This document shows positions 55,621 to 64,000 of a stretch of 64,000 bases of DNA, in pieces. The stretch lies in the NCBI RefSeq assembly GCF_000411115.1, contig NZ_KE150253.1, positions 62,001 through 126,000 on the forward strand, read 5' to 3'. The notes under the pieces are model-generated. The model saw only the letters and a list, made by a program, of their open reading frames with translations. It had not been told where the DNA came from and did no database searches. Positions within the stretch are counted from its first letter, which is position 1, and every line of letters starts with the position of its first letter. A program made the translations under genes and the position numbers. Origin of the DNA: Capnocytophaga granulosa ATCC 51502. GTDB lineage: Bacteria > Bacteroidota > Bacteroidia > Flavobacteriales > Flavobacteriaceae.

Positions 55621-56850
55621 ATGGATATTCGTCTAAAGAAAAAACGCTTAAAGAACGACAACAACCTTACCTTAACCATAGGAGGCTCTAAGAGTGAAAC
55701 CAACCGACTTCTGCTACTACAGTCTCTTTATCCTACACTACAAATAGAAAATGCCTCCCCCTCGAAGGATTCTGAGGCGATGTATAAGGGACTATACTGT
55801 GGCGAGAGTACCATAGACATAGGAGATGCGGGCACAGCTATGCGCTTTCTGACGGCCTACTTTGCCGCTTGCCAAGACAAAGATATCTTTTTGACAGGTT
55901 CGGCTCGTATGCAGGAGCGCCCTATTGGTATTTTGGTGGATGCCTTGCGCCAATTGGGGGCAGATATCTACTATTCTAAAGCGGAGGGATTTCCGCCCTT
56001 GCATATTCGCGGTAAGCAGCTACGCGGCGGTCTGCTCTCTATCAAAGCTAATGTAAGCAGCCAATATATCTCGGCTTTGCTGCTTGTGGCTCCGTCCTTT
56101 ACCGATGGGCTAATCTTACAATTGGAAGGAGAGATTACCTCCTTTCCCTATCTTAGAATGACCCTTTCGCTGCTCAATGAGCTGGGTATAGAGGGGACAT
56201 ATGAGGAGAACACCTTTACCATTCCCTATACAATGGCCATTGCTCCTCAGAGGATAGTGGTGGAACCCGACTGGAGTTCGGCTTCGTATTTCTATAGTAT
56301 GGTAGCACTCAGCCCTATAGGGACTTCGCTCTATTTGGAACACTATAAGGAGAGAAGTCTGCAAGGTGACCGTATCGTAGCGGATATTTACCAAGCCTTC
56401 GGGGTGCGTACTATCTTTTGGGGAGATAAGATACAGCTTATTAAGGAGCGCGACTTGCTCTCACCTATATTCTCCTATAACCTGAGGGACTGTCCTGATA
56501 TAGCCCAGACGATTGCGGTTACTTGTTTTGGTCTTGGGATAGAGTGTTTTTTGAGTGGCTTACATACGCTTAACATCAAGGAAACCAACCGATTGGAAGC
56601 ACTCAAGAACGAACTGACGAAGCTAAATGCCGAGGTGCATATCTCCGAAGAGGAAATATGGATTGGCAGTACAGTCACACGCAAGATTCCTCGCAATGTC
56701 TCTATCAACACTTATGGAGATCACCGTATGGCGATGGCTTTTGCACCGCTATCACTGAAAATATCGCTGATTATCAATGATATGGAAGTGGTAAGCAAGT
56801 CCTTCCCAGACTTTTGGGAACAGTTTGAAAGTATTACGGAAAATGATTAA
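55621..56850 (+). CDS. aroA: 3-phosphoshikimate 1-carboxyvinyltransferase (EPSP synthase)
   Basis: Predicted 409 residues. I start at 55621 (MDIRLKKKRLKNDNNLTL); the longer frame would begin in the leader over a TATTTTTG -7-like box. The two-domain EPSP fold shows GGSKSETNRLLLL for the first phosphate site, DAGTAMRFLTAYFA, SARMQERPIGILVDALRQLG, NVSSQYISALLLVAPSF and the late KETNRLEALKNEL and GDHRMAMAFAPL. It is slightly shorter than the E. coli enzyme, usual for Bacteroidota. Shikimate-pathway step after aroQ, which lies 10 kb away. Confidence 0.95.
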   Translation: MDIRLKKKRLKNDNNLTLTIGGSKSETNRLLLLQSLYPTLQIENASPSKDSEAMYKGLYCGESTIDIGDAGTAMRFLTAYFAACQDKDIFLTGSARMQERPIGILVDALRQLGADIYYSKAEGFPPLHIRGKQLRGGLLSIKANVSSQYISALLLVAPSFTDGLILQLEGEITSFPYLRMTLSLLNELGIEGTYEENTFTIPYTMAIAPQRIVVEPDWSSASYFYSMVALSPIGTSLYLEHYKERSLQGDRIVADIYQAFGVRTIFWGDKIQLIKERDLLSPIFSYNLRDCPDIAQTIAVTCFGLGIECFLSGLHTLNIKETNRLEALKNELTKLNAEVHISEEEIWIGSTVTRKIPRNVSINTYGDHRMAMAFAPLSLKISLIINDMEVVSKSFPDFWEQFESITEND

Positions 56851-56880
56851 TAATTAATGATTAATGCCATTAATCATTAA

Positions 56881-57184
56881 TTTAAGTTTCGCAAGCTCTG
56901 TAATCAACTGATTCTCAAAACATCCCCCCCTACCCCCCCTCAAGGGGGGAGTTAGTAAGTAGTAGAGGTTCAATAAGTTATAGAAGGGAAAATTTCTAAT
57001 TTAATAAACAAATTAGACCATTTCAACGCCCTTAAAGACACATACTCCGCTCTCGCAACTCACATACTCTGCTCCAAGTATTCGCAGACTATCCTTTGGA
57101 GGGGGGGGGAGGTTTTTACAAATAATTGTTTATCAATTACTTGCAATTTTAATAGCAACCTAAAAACAACTTGCGAAACTTAAA
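56881..57184 (-). repeat. 304-bp terminal-inverted-repeat element (copy C, inverted)
   Basis: The ends TTTAAGTTTCGCAAG (56881-56895) and CTTGCGAAACTTAAA (57170-57184) are perfect inverted repeats. Its interior is the reverse complement of copy A, with an added CACATACTCCGCTCTCGCAA-type nested segment and a run of nine G at 57101-57109. It fills the gap between aroA and the lipoprotein gene. Confidence 0.85.
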
Positions 57185-57187
57185 TCA

Positions 57188-58225
57188 TTAATCATTAATC
57201 TTTGTTTTGATATAGCGTAGTTTGCTTGTGTTTTCTGGTAGGCCAATGGGGTAGATAGCGGCATAGAGGCATTGGTCTGCACCTAAGAAAACAGGTGTTT
57301 GCTGGTTCATGGCACATCGCCACCAAGCCAAGGAGGCTTTGACCATGGTCTTAAGGCGCAGGGGAGCGGTACCCTCTATGCGGTAGAGGGCGATATCGGT
57401 TTCGTCGTTGACGGGGTCGGTATGTAGGGTGATAATATGTTTTCTATCGGCTGAGAGCAGGGGAAAACCGTCCATATATAGCTCATTGCCTGTGGCCTTA
57501 TCGGTGAGTATATAAGGCACCACTTGCGTGCCTGTCACACGTACGATATATTGCTCTATGTCCTTATGCTCGCCTACATAGCTATAGATAACCTCGTTAA
57601 ATCCGTCCTGACTGATGTCCTCATATTTTACTTTTTTCTTTTGGCAAGGCAGGGATAGGATTTTTCCTGTTTTCTCAATTGTCTCGCCCTTATCAAAAGG
57701 CTTGGGGCGCTGCTGCAAAGCCTGCTGGTAGTCGGCCTCGGAGATAAGGGAGATAGAGAAAAACTCAGAGATATTATCCAAATCCTTAGGGGTGCGCGTA
57801 GTACCTTTGTATTCGGTGAGGTAGCTGACTTGCTCTAGCTCCTCAGGGGAGAAGATCTCATCTTTATAACCTACTTCGCTTTTGAGAACATAACTCTCAT
57901 GTGCTCCCTTTTTGACCTTGTAATAGGGGCCTTCTTCGCCTACTATTTCCAACTTGGTTCCCAAGGCGAAATCCTCCGTCTGGGGCTGGTCTTCCTTTTT
58001 AGGGGCTGGTCTGGCGTCTTCTTTGCCTAATACATATACTACCGAGCCGATGGGGAAATCGGGGCGGGTAGTGGGTGCTTGTGTTGTGTTTTCTTGGTTA
58101 TCGGCCTCTTGCCTGATGGGTGCTTGCTCCTGCGCAGTAGGAGTAGGGGAGGTTGTGGCTTGCTCTTCCTTTTTAGGCTGGCAAGCGGAGAGGATTATTA
58201 GAAGGCACAAGAGAGATTTTTTCAT
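57188..58225 (-). CDS. Lipoprotein with SH3-like domain, function unknown
   Basis: Predicted 345 residues. The signal MKKSLLCLLIILSAC is followed by QPKKEEQ, acidic at +6/+7 and partly like the surface-export signal. Next is a low-complexity Thr/Pro/Gln/Glu linker (to about residue 55). A probable bacterial SH3-like beta domain then covers residues 57-125 (GTKLEIVGEEGPYYKVKKG). The C-terminal 210 residues are beta-rich (QDGFNEVIYSYVGEHKDIEQ, LLSADRKHIITLHTDPVND) without catalytic motifs. It ends four bases from repeat element C. Confidence 0.65.
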   Translation of the reverse strand: MKKSLLCLLIILSACQPKKEEQATTSPTPTAQEQAPIRQEADNQENTTQAPTTRPDFPIGSVVYVLGKEDARPAPKKEDQPQTEDFALGTKLEIVGEEGPYYKVKKGAHESYVLKSEVGYKDEIFSPEELEQVSYLTEYKGTTRTPKDLDNISEFFSISLISEADYQQALQQRPKPFDKGETIEKTGKILSLPCQKKKVKYEDISQDGFNEVIYSYVGEHKDIEQYIVRVTGTQVVPYILTDKATGNELYMDGFPLLSADRKHIITLHTDPVNDETDIALYRIEGTAPLRLKTMVKASLAWWRCAMNQQTPVFLGADQCLYAAIYPIGLPENTSKLRYIKTKIND

Positions 58226-58349
58226 AGTTTTGAGTTTTGGGTTACAGACTACTGATATTGTAGGCTTTTATTTGTGCTAATAATAGATGACTATTCTATC
58301 GGATATCATTCCTTATAACATAGAGAGAAGACTTGTTGTCTTCTTTATT

Positions 58350-58525
58350 TAACGAGAGTTCAATATAACGAAAGCTCCCTCAAAGCCAGCGAGTACCCAC
58401 AGCTGGGTATGTGAAACACGGATTTCACAGATTTTCTATGTTTGTGTAATTGTGCTGTTGCGATTTACATAGAGGAATCTGTGGGAGAAAAAATATAATT
58501 TTGCTTATGTCGAACTCACGTTATT
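58350..58525. repeat. Element with inverted GAGTTC ends (about 175 bp)
   Basis: TAACGAGAGTTCAATATAAC at the left and GTCGAACTCACGTTA at the right form imperfect inverted ends. Inside, ACGGATTTCACAGATTTTCT and AGAGGAATCTGTGGGA pair. The left end matches 41149-41168. There is no coding capacity. Directly after it lies a GAGCTTGCAGCTC-type palindrome (58531-58555). Confidence 0.55.
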
Positions 58526-58630
58526 AAAGAGCATGAGCTGCAAGCTCGCGCCAGCGTGGGGGGGCTTGTAGAGACCACAAAAATAGTGCCACAAATTAGA
58601 GGAGAAGCAAATGCGACAATGAGTACATAT

Positions 58631-58681
58631 TACCCCTTATGAGAAGTTGCCAAAAGGATGGGCGTGGTGTAGGCTGGGGGA
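58631..58681 (+). repeat. Inverted repeat, cassette side (hsdS inversion site)
   Basis: 51 bases matching the reverse complement of 60549-60599 at 48 positions; the first 27 (TACCCCTTATGAGAAGTTGC then CAAAAGG) are exact. It encodes TPYEKLPKGW in the same frame as hsdS. Confidence 0.88.
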
Positions 58682-59177
58682 TATAGGTGAGATAATCGGA
58701 GGAGGTACTCCTTCCACTTCTATTGAGGAATATTGGAATGGTGAAGTTTCTTGGATTACTCCAGCTGATTTAAGCAATTATTCAGATAAGTATATAGCTC
58801 AAGGAAAGCGTAATATCACACAGTTAGGTTTAGATAATTCTTCTGCTAAATTAATTCCTAAAGGATCTATTTTATTTTCAACAAGGGCACCTATCGGCTA
58901 TGTAGTAATAGCTGATAGACCTTTATCTACTAATCAAGGTTTTAAAAGTCTATCTCTTTCTATAAATATGTCAGAAGAATTTGTATACTATTTCCTTTTA
59001 GCAGAGAAGGAAAGAATAAAACTTCTTGCTTCAGGTACCACTTTTCAAGAACTTTCAGCAAGTGCCTTTAGTAAGATTCTTATTCCTCTTCCTCCTCTTG
59101 CAGAGCAACACCGTATCGTTCAGCAAATAAAAAACTACTTTACAGCTTTTGACCAAATAGAAAAAGAATTGGCATAG
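58647..59177 (+). CDS. Silent half HsdS: single target-recognition domain cassette
   Basis: Predicted 176 residues from a TTG, though the frame is homologous from PYEK upstream and is preceded by an in-frame TGA. It consists of one HsdS target-recognition domain (GWAWCRLGDIGEIIGGGTPS, SWITPADLSNYSDK, ILFSTRAPIGYVVIAD) and the conserved helix PPLAEQHRIVQQIKNYFTAF. It lacks the N-terminal recognition domain and any obvious promoter, so it is probably not expressed as such. It is the inverted alternative of the second domain of hsdS (60062-60570), joined to it by the inverted repeats. After inversion it would become the 3' half of hsdS. Confidence 0.88.
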   Translation: MPKGWAWCRLGDIGEIIGGGTPSTSIEEYWNGEVSWITPADLSNYSDKYIAQGKRNITQLGLDNSSAKLIPKGSILFSTRAPIGYVVIADRPLSTNQGFKSLSLSINMSEEFVYYFLLAEKERIKLLASGTTFQELSASAFSKILIPLPPLAEQHRIVQQIKNYFTAFDQIEKELA

Positions 59178-59194
59178 AGAGCGAATACAGTTAA

Positions 59195-59218
59195 GGGCGA
59201 TTGGCCAATCGCCCCTAC
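59195..59218. terminator. GGGCGATTGGCCAATCGCCC palindrome between cassette and recombinase
   Basis: A perfect 20-base palindrome between the convergent cassette and recombinase genes. It belongs to the GGGCGAATT repeat family and could end transcription from either side. Confidence 0.5.
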
Positions 59219-59221
59219 GGC

Positions 59222-60025
59222 TTACCAATTGACAACCGTATCTACAATAGCCTGCTGCTCGCTGGCAGTACGCCTGAGATAGATACGAGTGGTCTCAATA
59301 CTTTCATGCCCCATAAGGTCGGCAAGGAGCATAAGGTCATTGAAGCGCTCTAAAAAGTTCTTAGCAAACCGATGTCTGAAAGAATGAGGATATACTACCT
59401 TAGGATTAAGCTGGTACTTATGGGCAAAAACTTTGAGTTGCTGTGCAATGCCTCGTGGGGTAATACGCTTACCAAAGCGATTAAGAAAGATATAACCCGA
59501 AGTGATTCCCTTTTCCTTAAGCCACAAACTACTTTCCTCACGCAAGAGTTTAGGAATATATAGGCGGCGTACCTTTCCGCCTTTGCTATAAAGATCCAAA
59601 TAGCCTTGAGTGAGGTGTTCTGCTTTTATCTGAATCAGTTCGCTCACACGCGCCCCTGTAGCGGTGAGAAACCATACGAGAAAATACCAATCCTCATACC
59701 CATCTTTTTTGAGTTGTGCCTTTAAGAACAAGTAATCCGCATGACTAATCACATGCTCTAAAAAGTTCTTTTGCTGTACCTTTACAAAGGACATCTTCAA
59801 GGAGCCTTTCTTGACGAAGTCTAAGTACTTGTTAATCGCCTGCAAACGCAGATTGACGGTTTGTGCTTTGTACTTGTCCAGCAGGAAATTCTTGTAAGCC
59901 ATCAGGTTTGGCTTGTTGATAATAGGGTATTTTTCTAAGAAATACCTCACTGTCCACACATACGAGTCTATCGTATTGGGTGCTAAGTTGCTTTTCTGGA
60001 GAAAAGACTTGAATTGTTCTATCAT
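59222..60025 (-). CDS. Tyrosine site-specific recombinase of the hsdS inversion locus
   Basis: Predicted 267 residues. An N-terminal SAM-like core-binding domain (SNLAPNTIDSYVWTVRYFLE) is followed by a catalytic domain with all key residues: Arg in TGARVSELIQIK, Lys in SKGGKVRR, HSFRHRFA (His and Arg), GHESIETTRIYL (His and nucleophile Tyr). Short and complete, like phase-variation recombinases of Bacteroidota and XerC/D relatives. It lies between the hsdS inverted repeats, so it is carried on the segment it would invert. Direct evidence that it acts on these repeats is lacking. Confidence 0.92.
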   Translation of the reverse strand: MIEQFKSFLQKSNLAPNTIDSYVWTVRYFLEKYPIINKPNLMAYKNFLLDKYKAQTVNLRLQAINKYLDFVKKGSLKMSFVKVQQKNFLEHVISHADYLFLKAQLKKDGYEDWYFLVWFLTATGARVSELIQIKAEHLTQGYLDLYSKGGKVRRLYIPKLLREESSLWLKEKGITSGYIFLNRFGKRITPRGIAQQLKVFAHKYQLNPKVVYPHSFRHRFAKNFLERFNDLMLLADLMGHESIETTRIYLRRTASEQQAIVDTVVNW

Positions 60026-60061
60026 TTCTTTAAAATTTAGAAATGATAATAAACGAACTTT

Positions 60062-61495
60062 TTACAAACTATTTTCTATGGTATCTAAAAAAGAAAAATA
60101 AGTCTCTATTTTTTGGACGATACGGTACTGCTCCGCAAGAGGAGGAAGAGGGATTGTTAAGTTCTCTATCATTTTTCCACTTATATTGGGTTGAGCTCCA
60201 CCATAAGCCATTTTTAGAATTTCATCACTTTTTGTTTGCATAATATAATTTCTAAATTTATGAAAAAAGATATCTTTATTTCTTATCTTAATATTTCCTA
60301 CTCGCTGATTCAATACAGCTTCTCTATCTAACTTATAAACTCCCATTTTTCCTGTTGTGGCTCCTGACATCGCTATCAATAAATCCCCATATTCCACCAT
60401 AAACCTTTTATCATATTCTATTTTTATAAAGACAGCCTCCGAAATATCTATTTTTCCATTCTTTATATTAGAAATTCTTATCAAAGGAGTTCCATTTTTT
60501 TGATAATCATCACTATTAAAGGCATAACCATTTTCAAAACTGCACACTTCCCCCAGCTTACACCACACCCACCCTTTTGGCAACTTCTCATAAGGGGTAT
60601 CAGCAGCAGTTGTAGTTGTTTTGCCTATACGCTTAAGAAGTTCTTCCGCAGGTTCATCATTAGGGTCTTGGTGGGTAAGTTTGCCCGCTATGGCATAGTT
60701 GAGCACCTGATTTTTAGCCTGCTTAACATCGGATTTGAGCTGCTCTTTATGGGTTTCTATAGTATCCACAAGAGCAAAAAGCTGTTCTACTTTTTCAACA
60801 ATACGATGCTGCTCTGCAAGGGGAGGGATAGGAATAAGTAAGTTTAAAGTGTTCTCAGAACCTATATTCCCTTGATTAACATTTCCTGTTTCTGTTTGAA
60901 AAATAGAATCTAATACAAATTGGTGTTTTAAAACAAGGTTGATAAAATAGATATTTAATTCTGAAAGAATAACTCTTAATAATCCAACTCTTTGATTAAG
61001 GTATAAGTTGTGTTTGACCTTCGGAACAACTAAAGTATAAAAATAATCTCTTTTACCTTTTGTTCCTGTCATTGTAAAAAGTAAATCATTTTCTTTAATA
61101 TGATAATCTTCAATTTCATTTTGTAAGGTGTCAGGAATATAAACAGGTTGATTACTGAGTATGAGATTATTATTTTTTACATTTCCTATTCTTATTACTT
61201 GATTATTAGATTTTTCTATGTACTTATTACTCTTAAAAGCATATCCTCCCTTAAAAAAGCACACTTCCCCCAACCTACACCACTCCCATCCTTCGGGAAG
61301 TTCAAAGGGGATTTCATCAATTGGTTCGTTGTCTTTTTTGTCTCGTTTGAGCTTTTTATCTTTGATAAGCTGCTCTTTCTCTGCACGAATACGCTCCAAG
61401 AGCACGGAGGCAGGTTCATCGGTGGGATCTTGGGGGACTAACTCCCCACGGATAGCTAGGTCTAATATCTTTTGTCGTATTTGCTTAGTGTTCAT
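60062..61495 (-). CDS. hsdS: Type I restriction-modification specificity subunit HsdS
   Basis: Predicted 477 residues with the usual two-half layout. The first recognition domain (about residues 65-215) starts FELPEGWEWCRLGEVCFFKG, and the first central helix is LAEQHRIVEKVEQLFALVDTIETHKEQL. After the central region DTPYEKLPKGWVWCKLGEVC begins the second domain (about 300-450), ending with the second helix LAEQYRIVQKIETYFSFLD. It sets DNA target specificity for the HsdM/HsdR complex. Its start overlaps the end of rhuM copy 1 by 11 bases. Second-domain exchange by inversion is expected. Confidence 0.93.
   Translation of the reverse strand: MNTKQIRQKILDLAIRGELVPQDPTDEPASVLLERIRAEKEQLIKDKKLKRDKKDNEPIDEIPFELPEGWEWCRLGEVCFFKGGYAFKSNKYIEKSNNQVIRIGNVKNNNLILSNQPVYIPDTLQNEIEDYHIKENDLLFTMTGTKGKRDYFYTLVVPKVKHNLYLNQRVGLLRVILSELNIYFINLVLKHQFVLDSIFQTETGNVNQGNIGSENTLNLLIPIPPLAEQHRIVEKVEQLFALVDTIETHKEQLKSDVKQAKNQVLNYAIAGKLTHQDPNDEPAEELLKRIGKTTTTAADTPYEKLPKGWVWCKLGEVCSFENGYAFNSDDYQKNGTPLIRISNIKNGKIDISEAVFIKIEYDKRFMVEYGDLLIAMSGATTGKMGVYKLDREAVLNQRVGNIKIRNKDIFFHKFRNYIMQTKSDEILKMAYGGAQPNISGKMIENLTIPLPPLAEQYRIVQKIETYFSFLDTIENSL
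60549..60599 (-). repeat. Inverted repeat, hsdS side (hsdS inversion site)
   Basis: Partner of 58631-58681. It lies at codons about 300-316 of hsdS, exactly at the join between the central region and the second recognition domain. The invertible segment between the outer ends is 1969 bases. Confidence 0.88.
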
Positions 61496-62516
61496 GGTTT
61501 ATAAGTTTTATATCTTTCTCCCAAGCTTCTATTTCTTTTAAATCGTACAAGTCTGCTTGTTGTGCCTCAAATTGTTTGCGTTTGGCATCAAATGCTTCAT
61601 ATACTTTACCTACGATCTTTTTCATTTGTTCATTACTAATCGTACCATTTCCTTTAAGAACTTCTTTGTCATTAAAAGCAATGACTTTATCTATATTCTC
61701 TCGCCAAAAATTCATAGTAATATCTTGTCTGTTTTTAGCCCTCAATTCTGCTGATTCTAAAAACACTATTACAAAACGATTCAGAGTATCTATTTCATCC
61801 TCTGTAAGATAGTTTTTTGCAATATAAATATCCCCTTTTCTTACTATTGAACCTTCCCATGAGGTAAGAGCCATATTGCTTTTGGAAGCATCGGCTCGGC
61901 TTACTACTATTTCAGCGGCTGTTTGTCCTGTAATCGCATAGAGTATTTTATTCTGAGTTTGTGCATAGAACATTTGTGTTGCCTTATCAGAAGGATCATA
62001 ATCACTGCTAAGCATAAAGAGATCTCTCACTTTCTGATAAAAACGTTTTTCAGAGGCTCTAATATCACGAATACGCTCTAATAACTCATCAAAATAATCA
62101 GGGCGTCCATCGGGATTTTTAAGGCGTTCATCGTCCATTACAAATCCTTTAACCATATATTCTCTTAGATGTTGGTTCGCCCATTGTCTGAACTGTACCC
62201 CTCGTTTACTTCGTACCCTAAAACCAATGGCAAGAATCATTTCCAAACTGTAAAAAGTAACTTCATAATCTTTGCCGTCAGAAGCAGTTGTCAAATAATT
62301 TTTGACAACTGATCTTTGATCTAACTCGTTATCATTCAGTATATTAATTATATGATAACTAATACTCTGCTTAGAGGTGTCAAAAAGGTTAGCTAACTGA
62401 TTTTGGTTGAGCCATATTGAGCCATCTTTGGCGTATAAGGCTATTTTTACCTTGTCATCCACTGTTTTATAGATAATAATATCTTGGGGTGTTTTCTCTG
62501 TTTTTTTATTACTCAT
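61485..62516 (-). CDS. rhuM: RhuM-family protein (copy 1) in the hsd operon
   Basis: Predicted 343 residues. The N-terminal winged-helix-like part (DGSIWLNQNQLANLFDTSKQ, YEVTFYSLEMILAIGFRVRS, FRQWANQHLREYMVKGFVMD) and the middle (FYQKVRDLFMLSSDYDPSDK, GQTAAEIVVSRADASKSNM) match the RhuM family of unknown function, first named in a Salmonella pathogenicity island and often linked to restriction-modification loci. It overlaps hsdS by 11 bases and follows copy 2 after 24 bases, so it is within the operon. About 40% similar to copy 2. No catalytic site is known for the family. Confidence 0.9.
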   Translation of the reverse strand: MSNKKTEKTPQDIIIYKTVDDKVKIALYAKDGSIWLNQNQLANLFDTSKQSISYHIINILNDNELDQRSVVKNYLTTASDGKDYEVTFYSLEMILAIGFRVRSKRGVQFRQWANQHLREYMVKGFVMDDERLKNPDGRPDYFDELLERIRDIRASEKRFYQKVRDLFMLSSDYDPSDKATQMFYAQTQNKILYAITGQTAAEIVVSRADASKSNMALTSWEGSIVRKGDIYIAKNYLTEDEIDTLNRFVIVFLESAELRAKNRQDITMNFWRENIDKVIAFNDKEVLKGNGTISNEQMKKIVGKVYEAFDAKRKQFEAQQADLYDLKEIEAWEKDIKLINHEH

Positions 62517-62540
62517 CTGCCATTATTTTTTTGGGTTGGG

Positions 62541-64000
<1,460 letters not shown>

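Noticed and set aside
57101..57109. Run of nine G as a phase-variation tract
   Set aside because: It lies inside non-coding element C, far from any promoter or coding frame.
58231..58646. Possible promoter and start for the silent hsdS cassette
   Set aside because: No TTTG/TAnnTTTG pair at proper spacing was found, and an in-frame TGA precedes the shared TPYEK segment.

Overview
The window looks like a chromosomal segment of a Flavobacteriia (Bacteroidota) bacterium, most likely a Capnocytophaga or close relative. This is an inference from several signs: TTTG-N19/20-TAnnTTTG promoters, a six-gene Alternative Complex III operon, a mevalonate-pathway decarboxylase, TonB-dependent receptors with carboxypeptidase-like N-terminal domains, and lipoproteins with acidic residues just after the lipid-attached Cys. 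No rRNA gene or CRISPR array was found; there is one tRNA.

Layout. 1-4.3 kb: DUF5689 lipoprotein, TonB-dependent receptor and outer-membrane phospholipase A. 4.4-19.2 kb: tRNA-Gln, then housekeeping genes (glutaminase, kdsA, a zinc protease, cysD, a BASS transporter, guaB, a TlpA-like lipoprotein, gpsA, a HemJ-like protein) mixed with tandem paralogue pairs (TonB C-terminal domain proteins; PorT-like barrels) and lipoproteins. 19.4-23.7 kb: a decayed prophage with terminase, portal and holin only. 23.7-25.4 kb: tandem secreted proteins. 25.8-34.1 kb: actABCDEF. 34.2-41.1 kb: a lipoprotein fragment, a ketosynthase-like gene coupled to atpG, a DASS transporter, mvaD and a frameshifted M13 peptidase. 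41.7-58.2 kb: rsmB, a deacetylase-fold gene, an LLM oxidoreductase, aroQ, a nucleotidyltransferase, ligA, a metal-linked TonB receptor, gdhA, cdsA, a LUD protein, aroA and a lipoprotein. 58.6-64 kb: a type I restriction-modification operon (hsdM, two rhuM genes, hsdS) with a tyrosine recombinase and a silent half-hsdS in inverted orientation.

The most interesting system is the hsdS locus. A 51-bp inverted repeat (27 bp exact) sits in the same reading frame just before the second target-recognition domain of hsdS and at the start of the silent cassette. The recombinase gene lies between the two copies. Inversion would swap the second recognition domain, giving a phase-variable methylation specificity.

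The second theme is an unusual load of intergenic repeats. Period-7 arrays (units such as AGTGAAA, TAATGAC, ATTAATC, TTAGTTG) occupy a large share of the gene boundaries, often form hairpins, and supply the stop codons of several genes. There are also about 260-300-bp elements with 15-bp terminal inverted repeats, a palindromic family around GAGCTTGCAGCTC, and a GGGCGAATT palindrome family. Several of these families also occur inside the coding sequence of the terminase gene.
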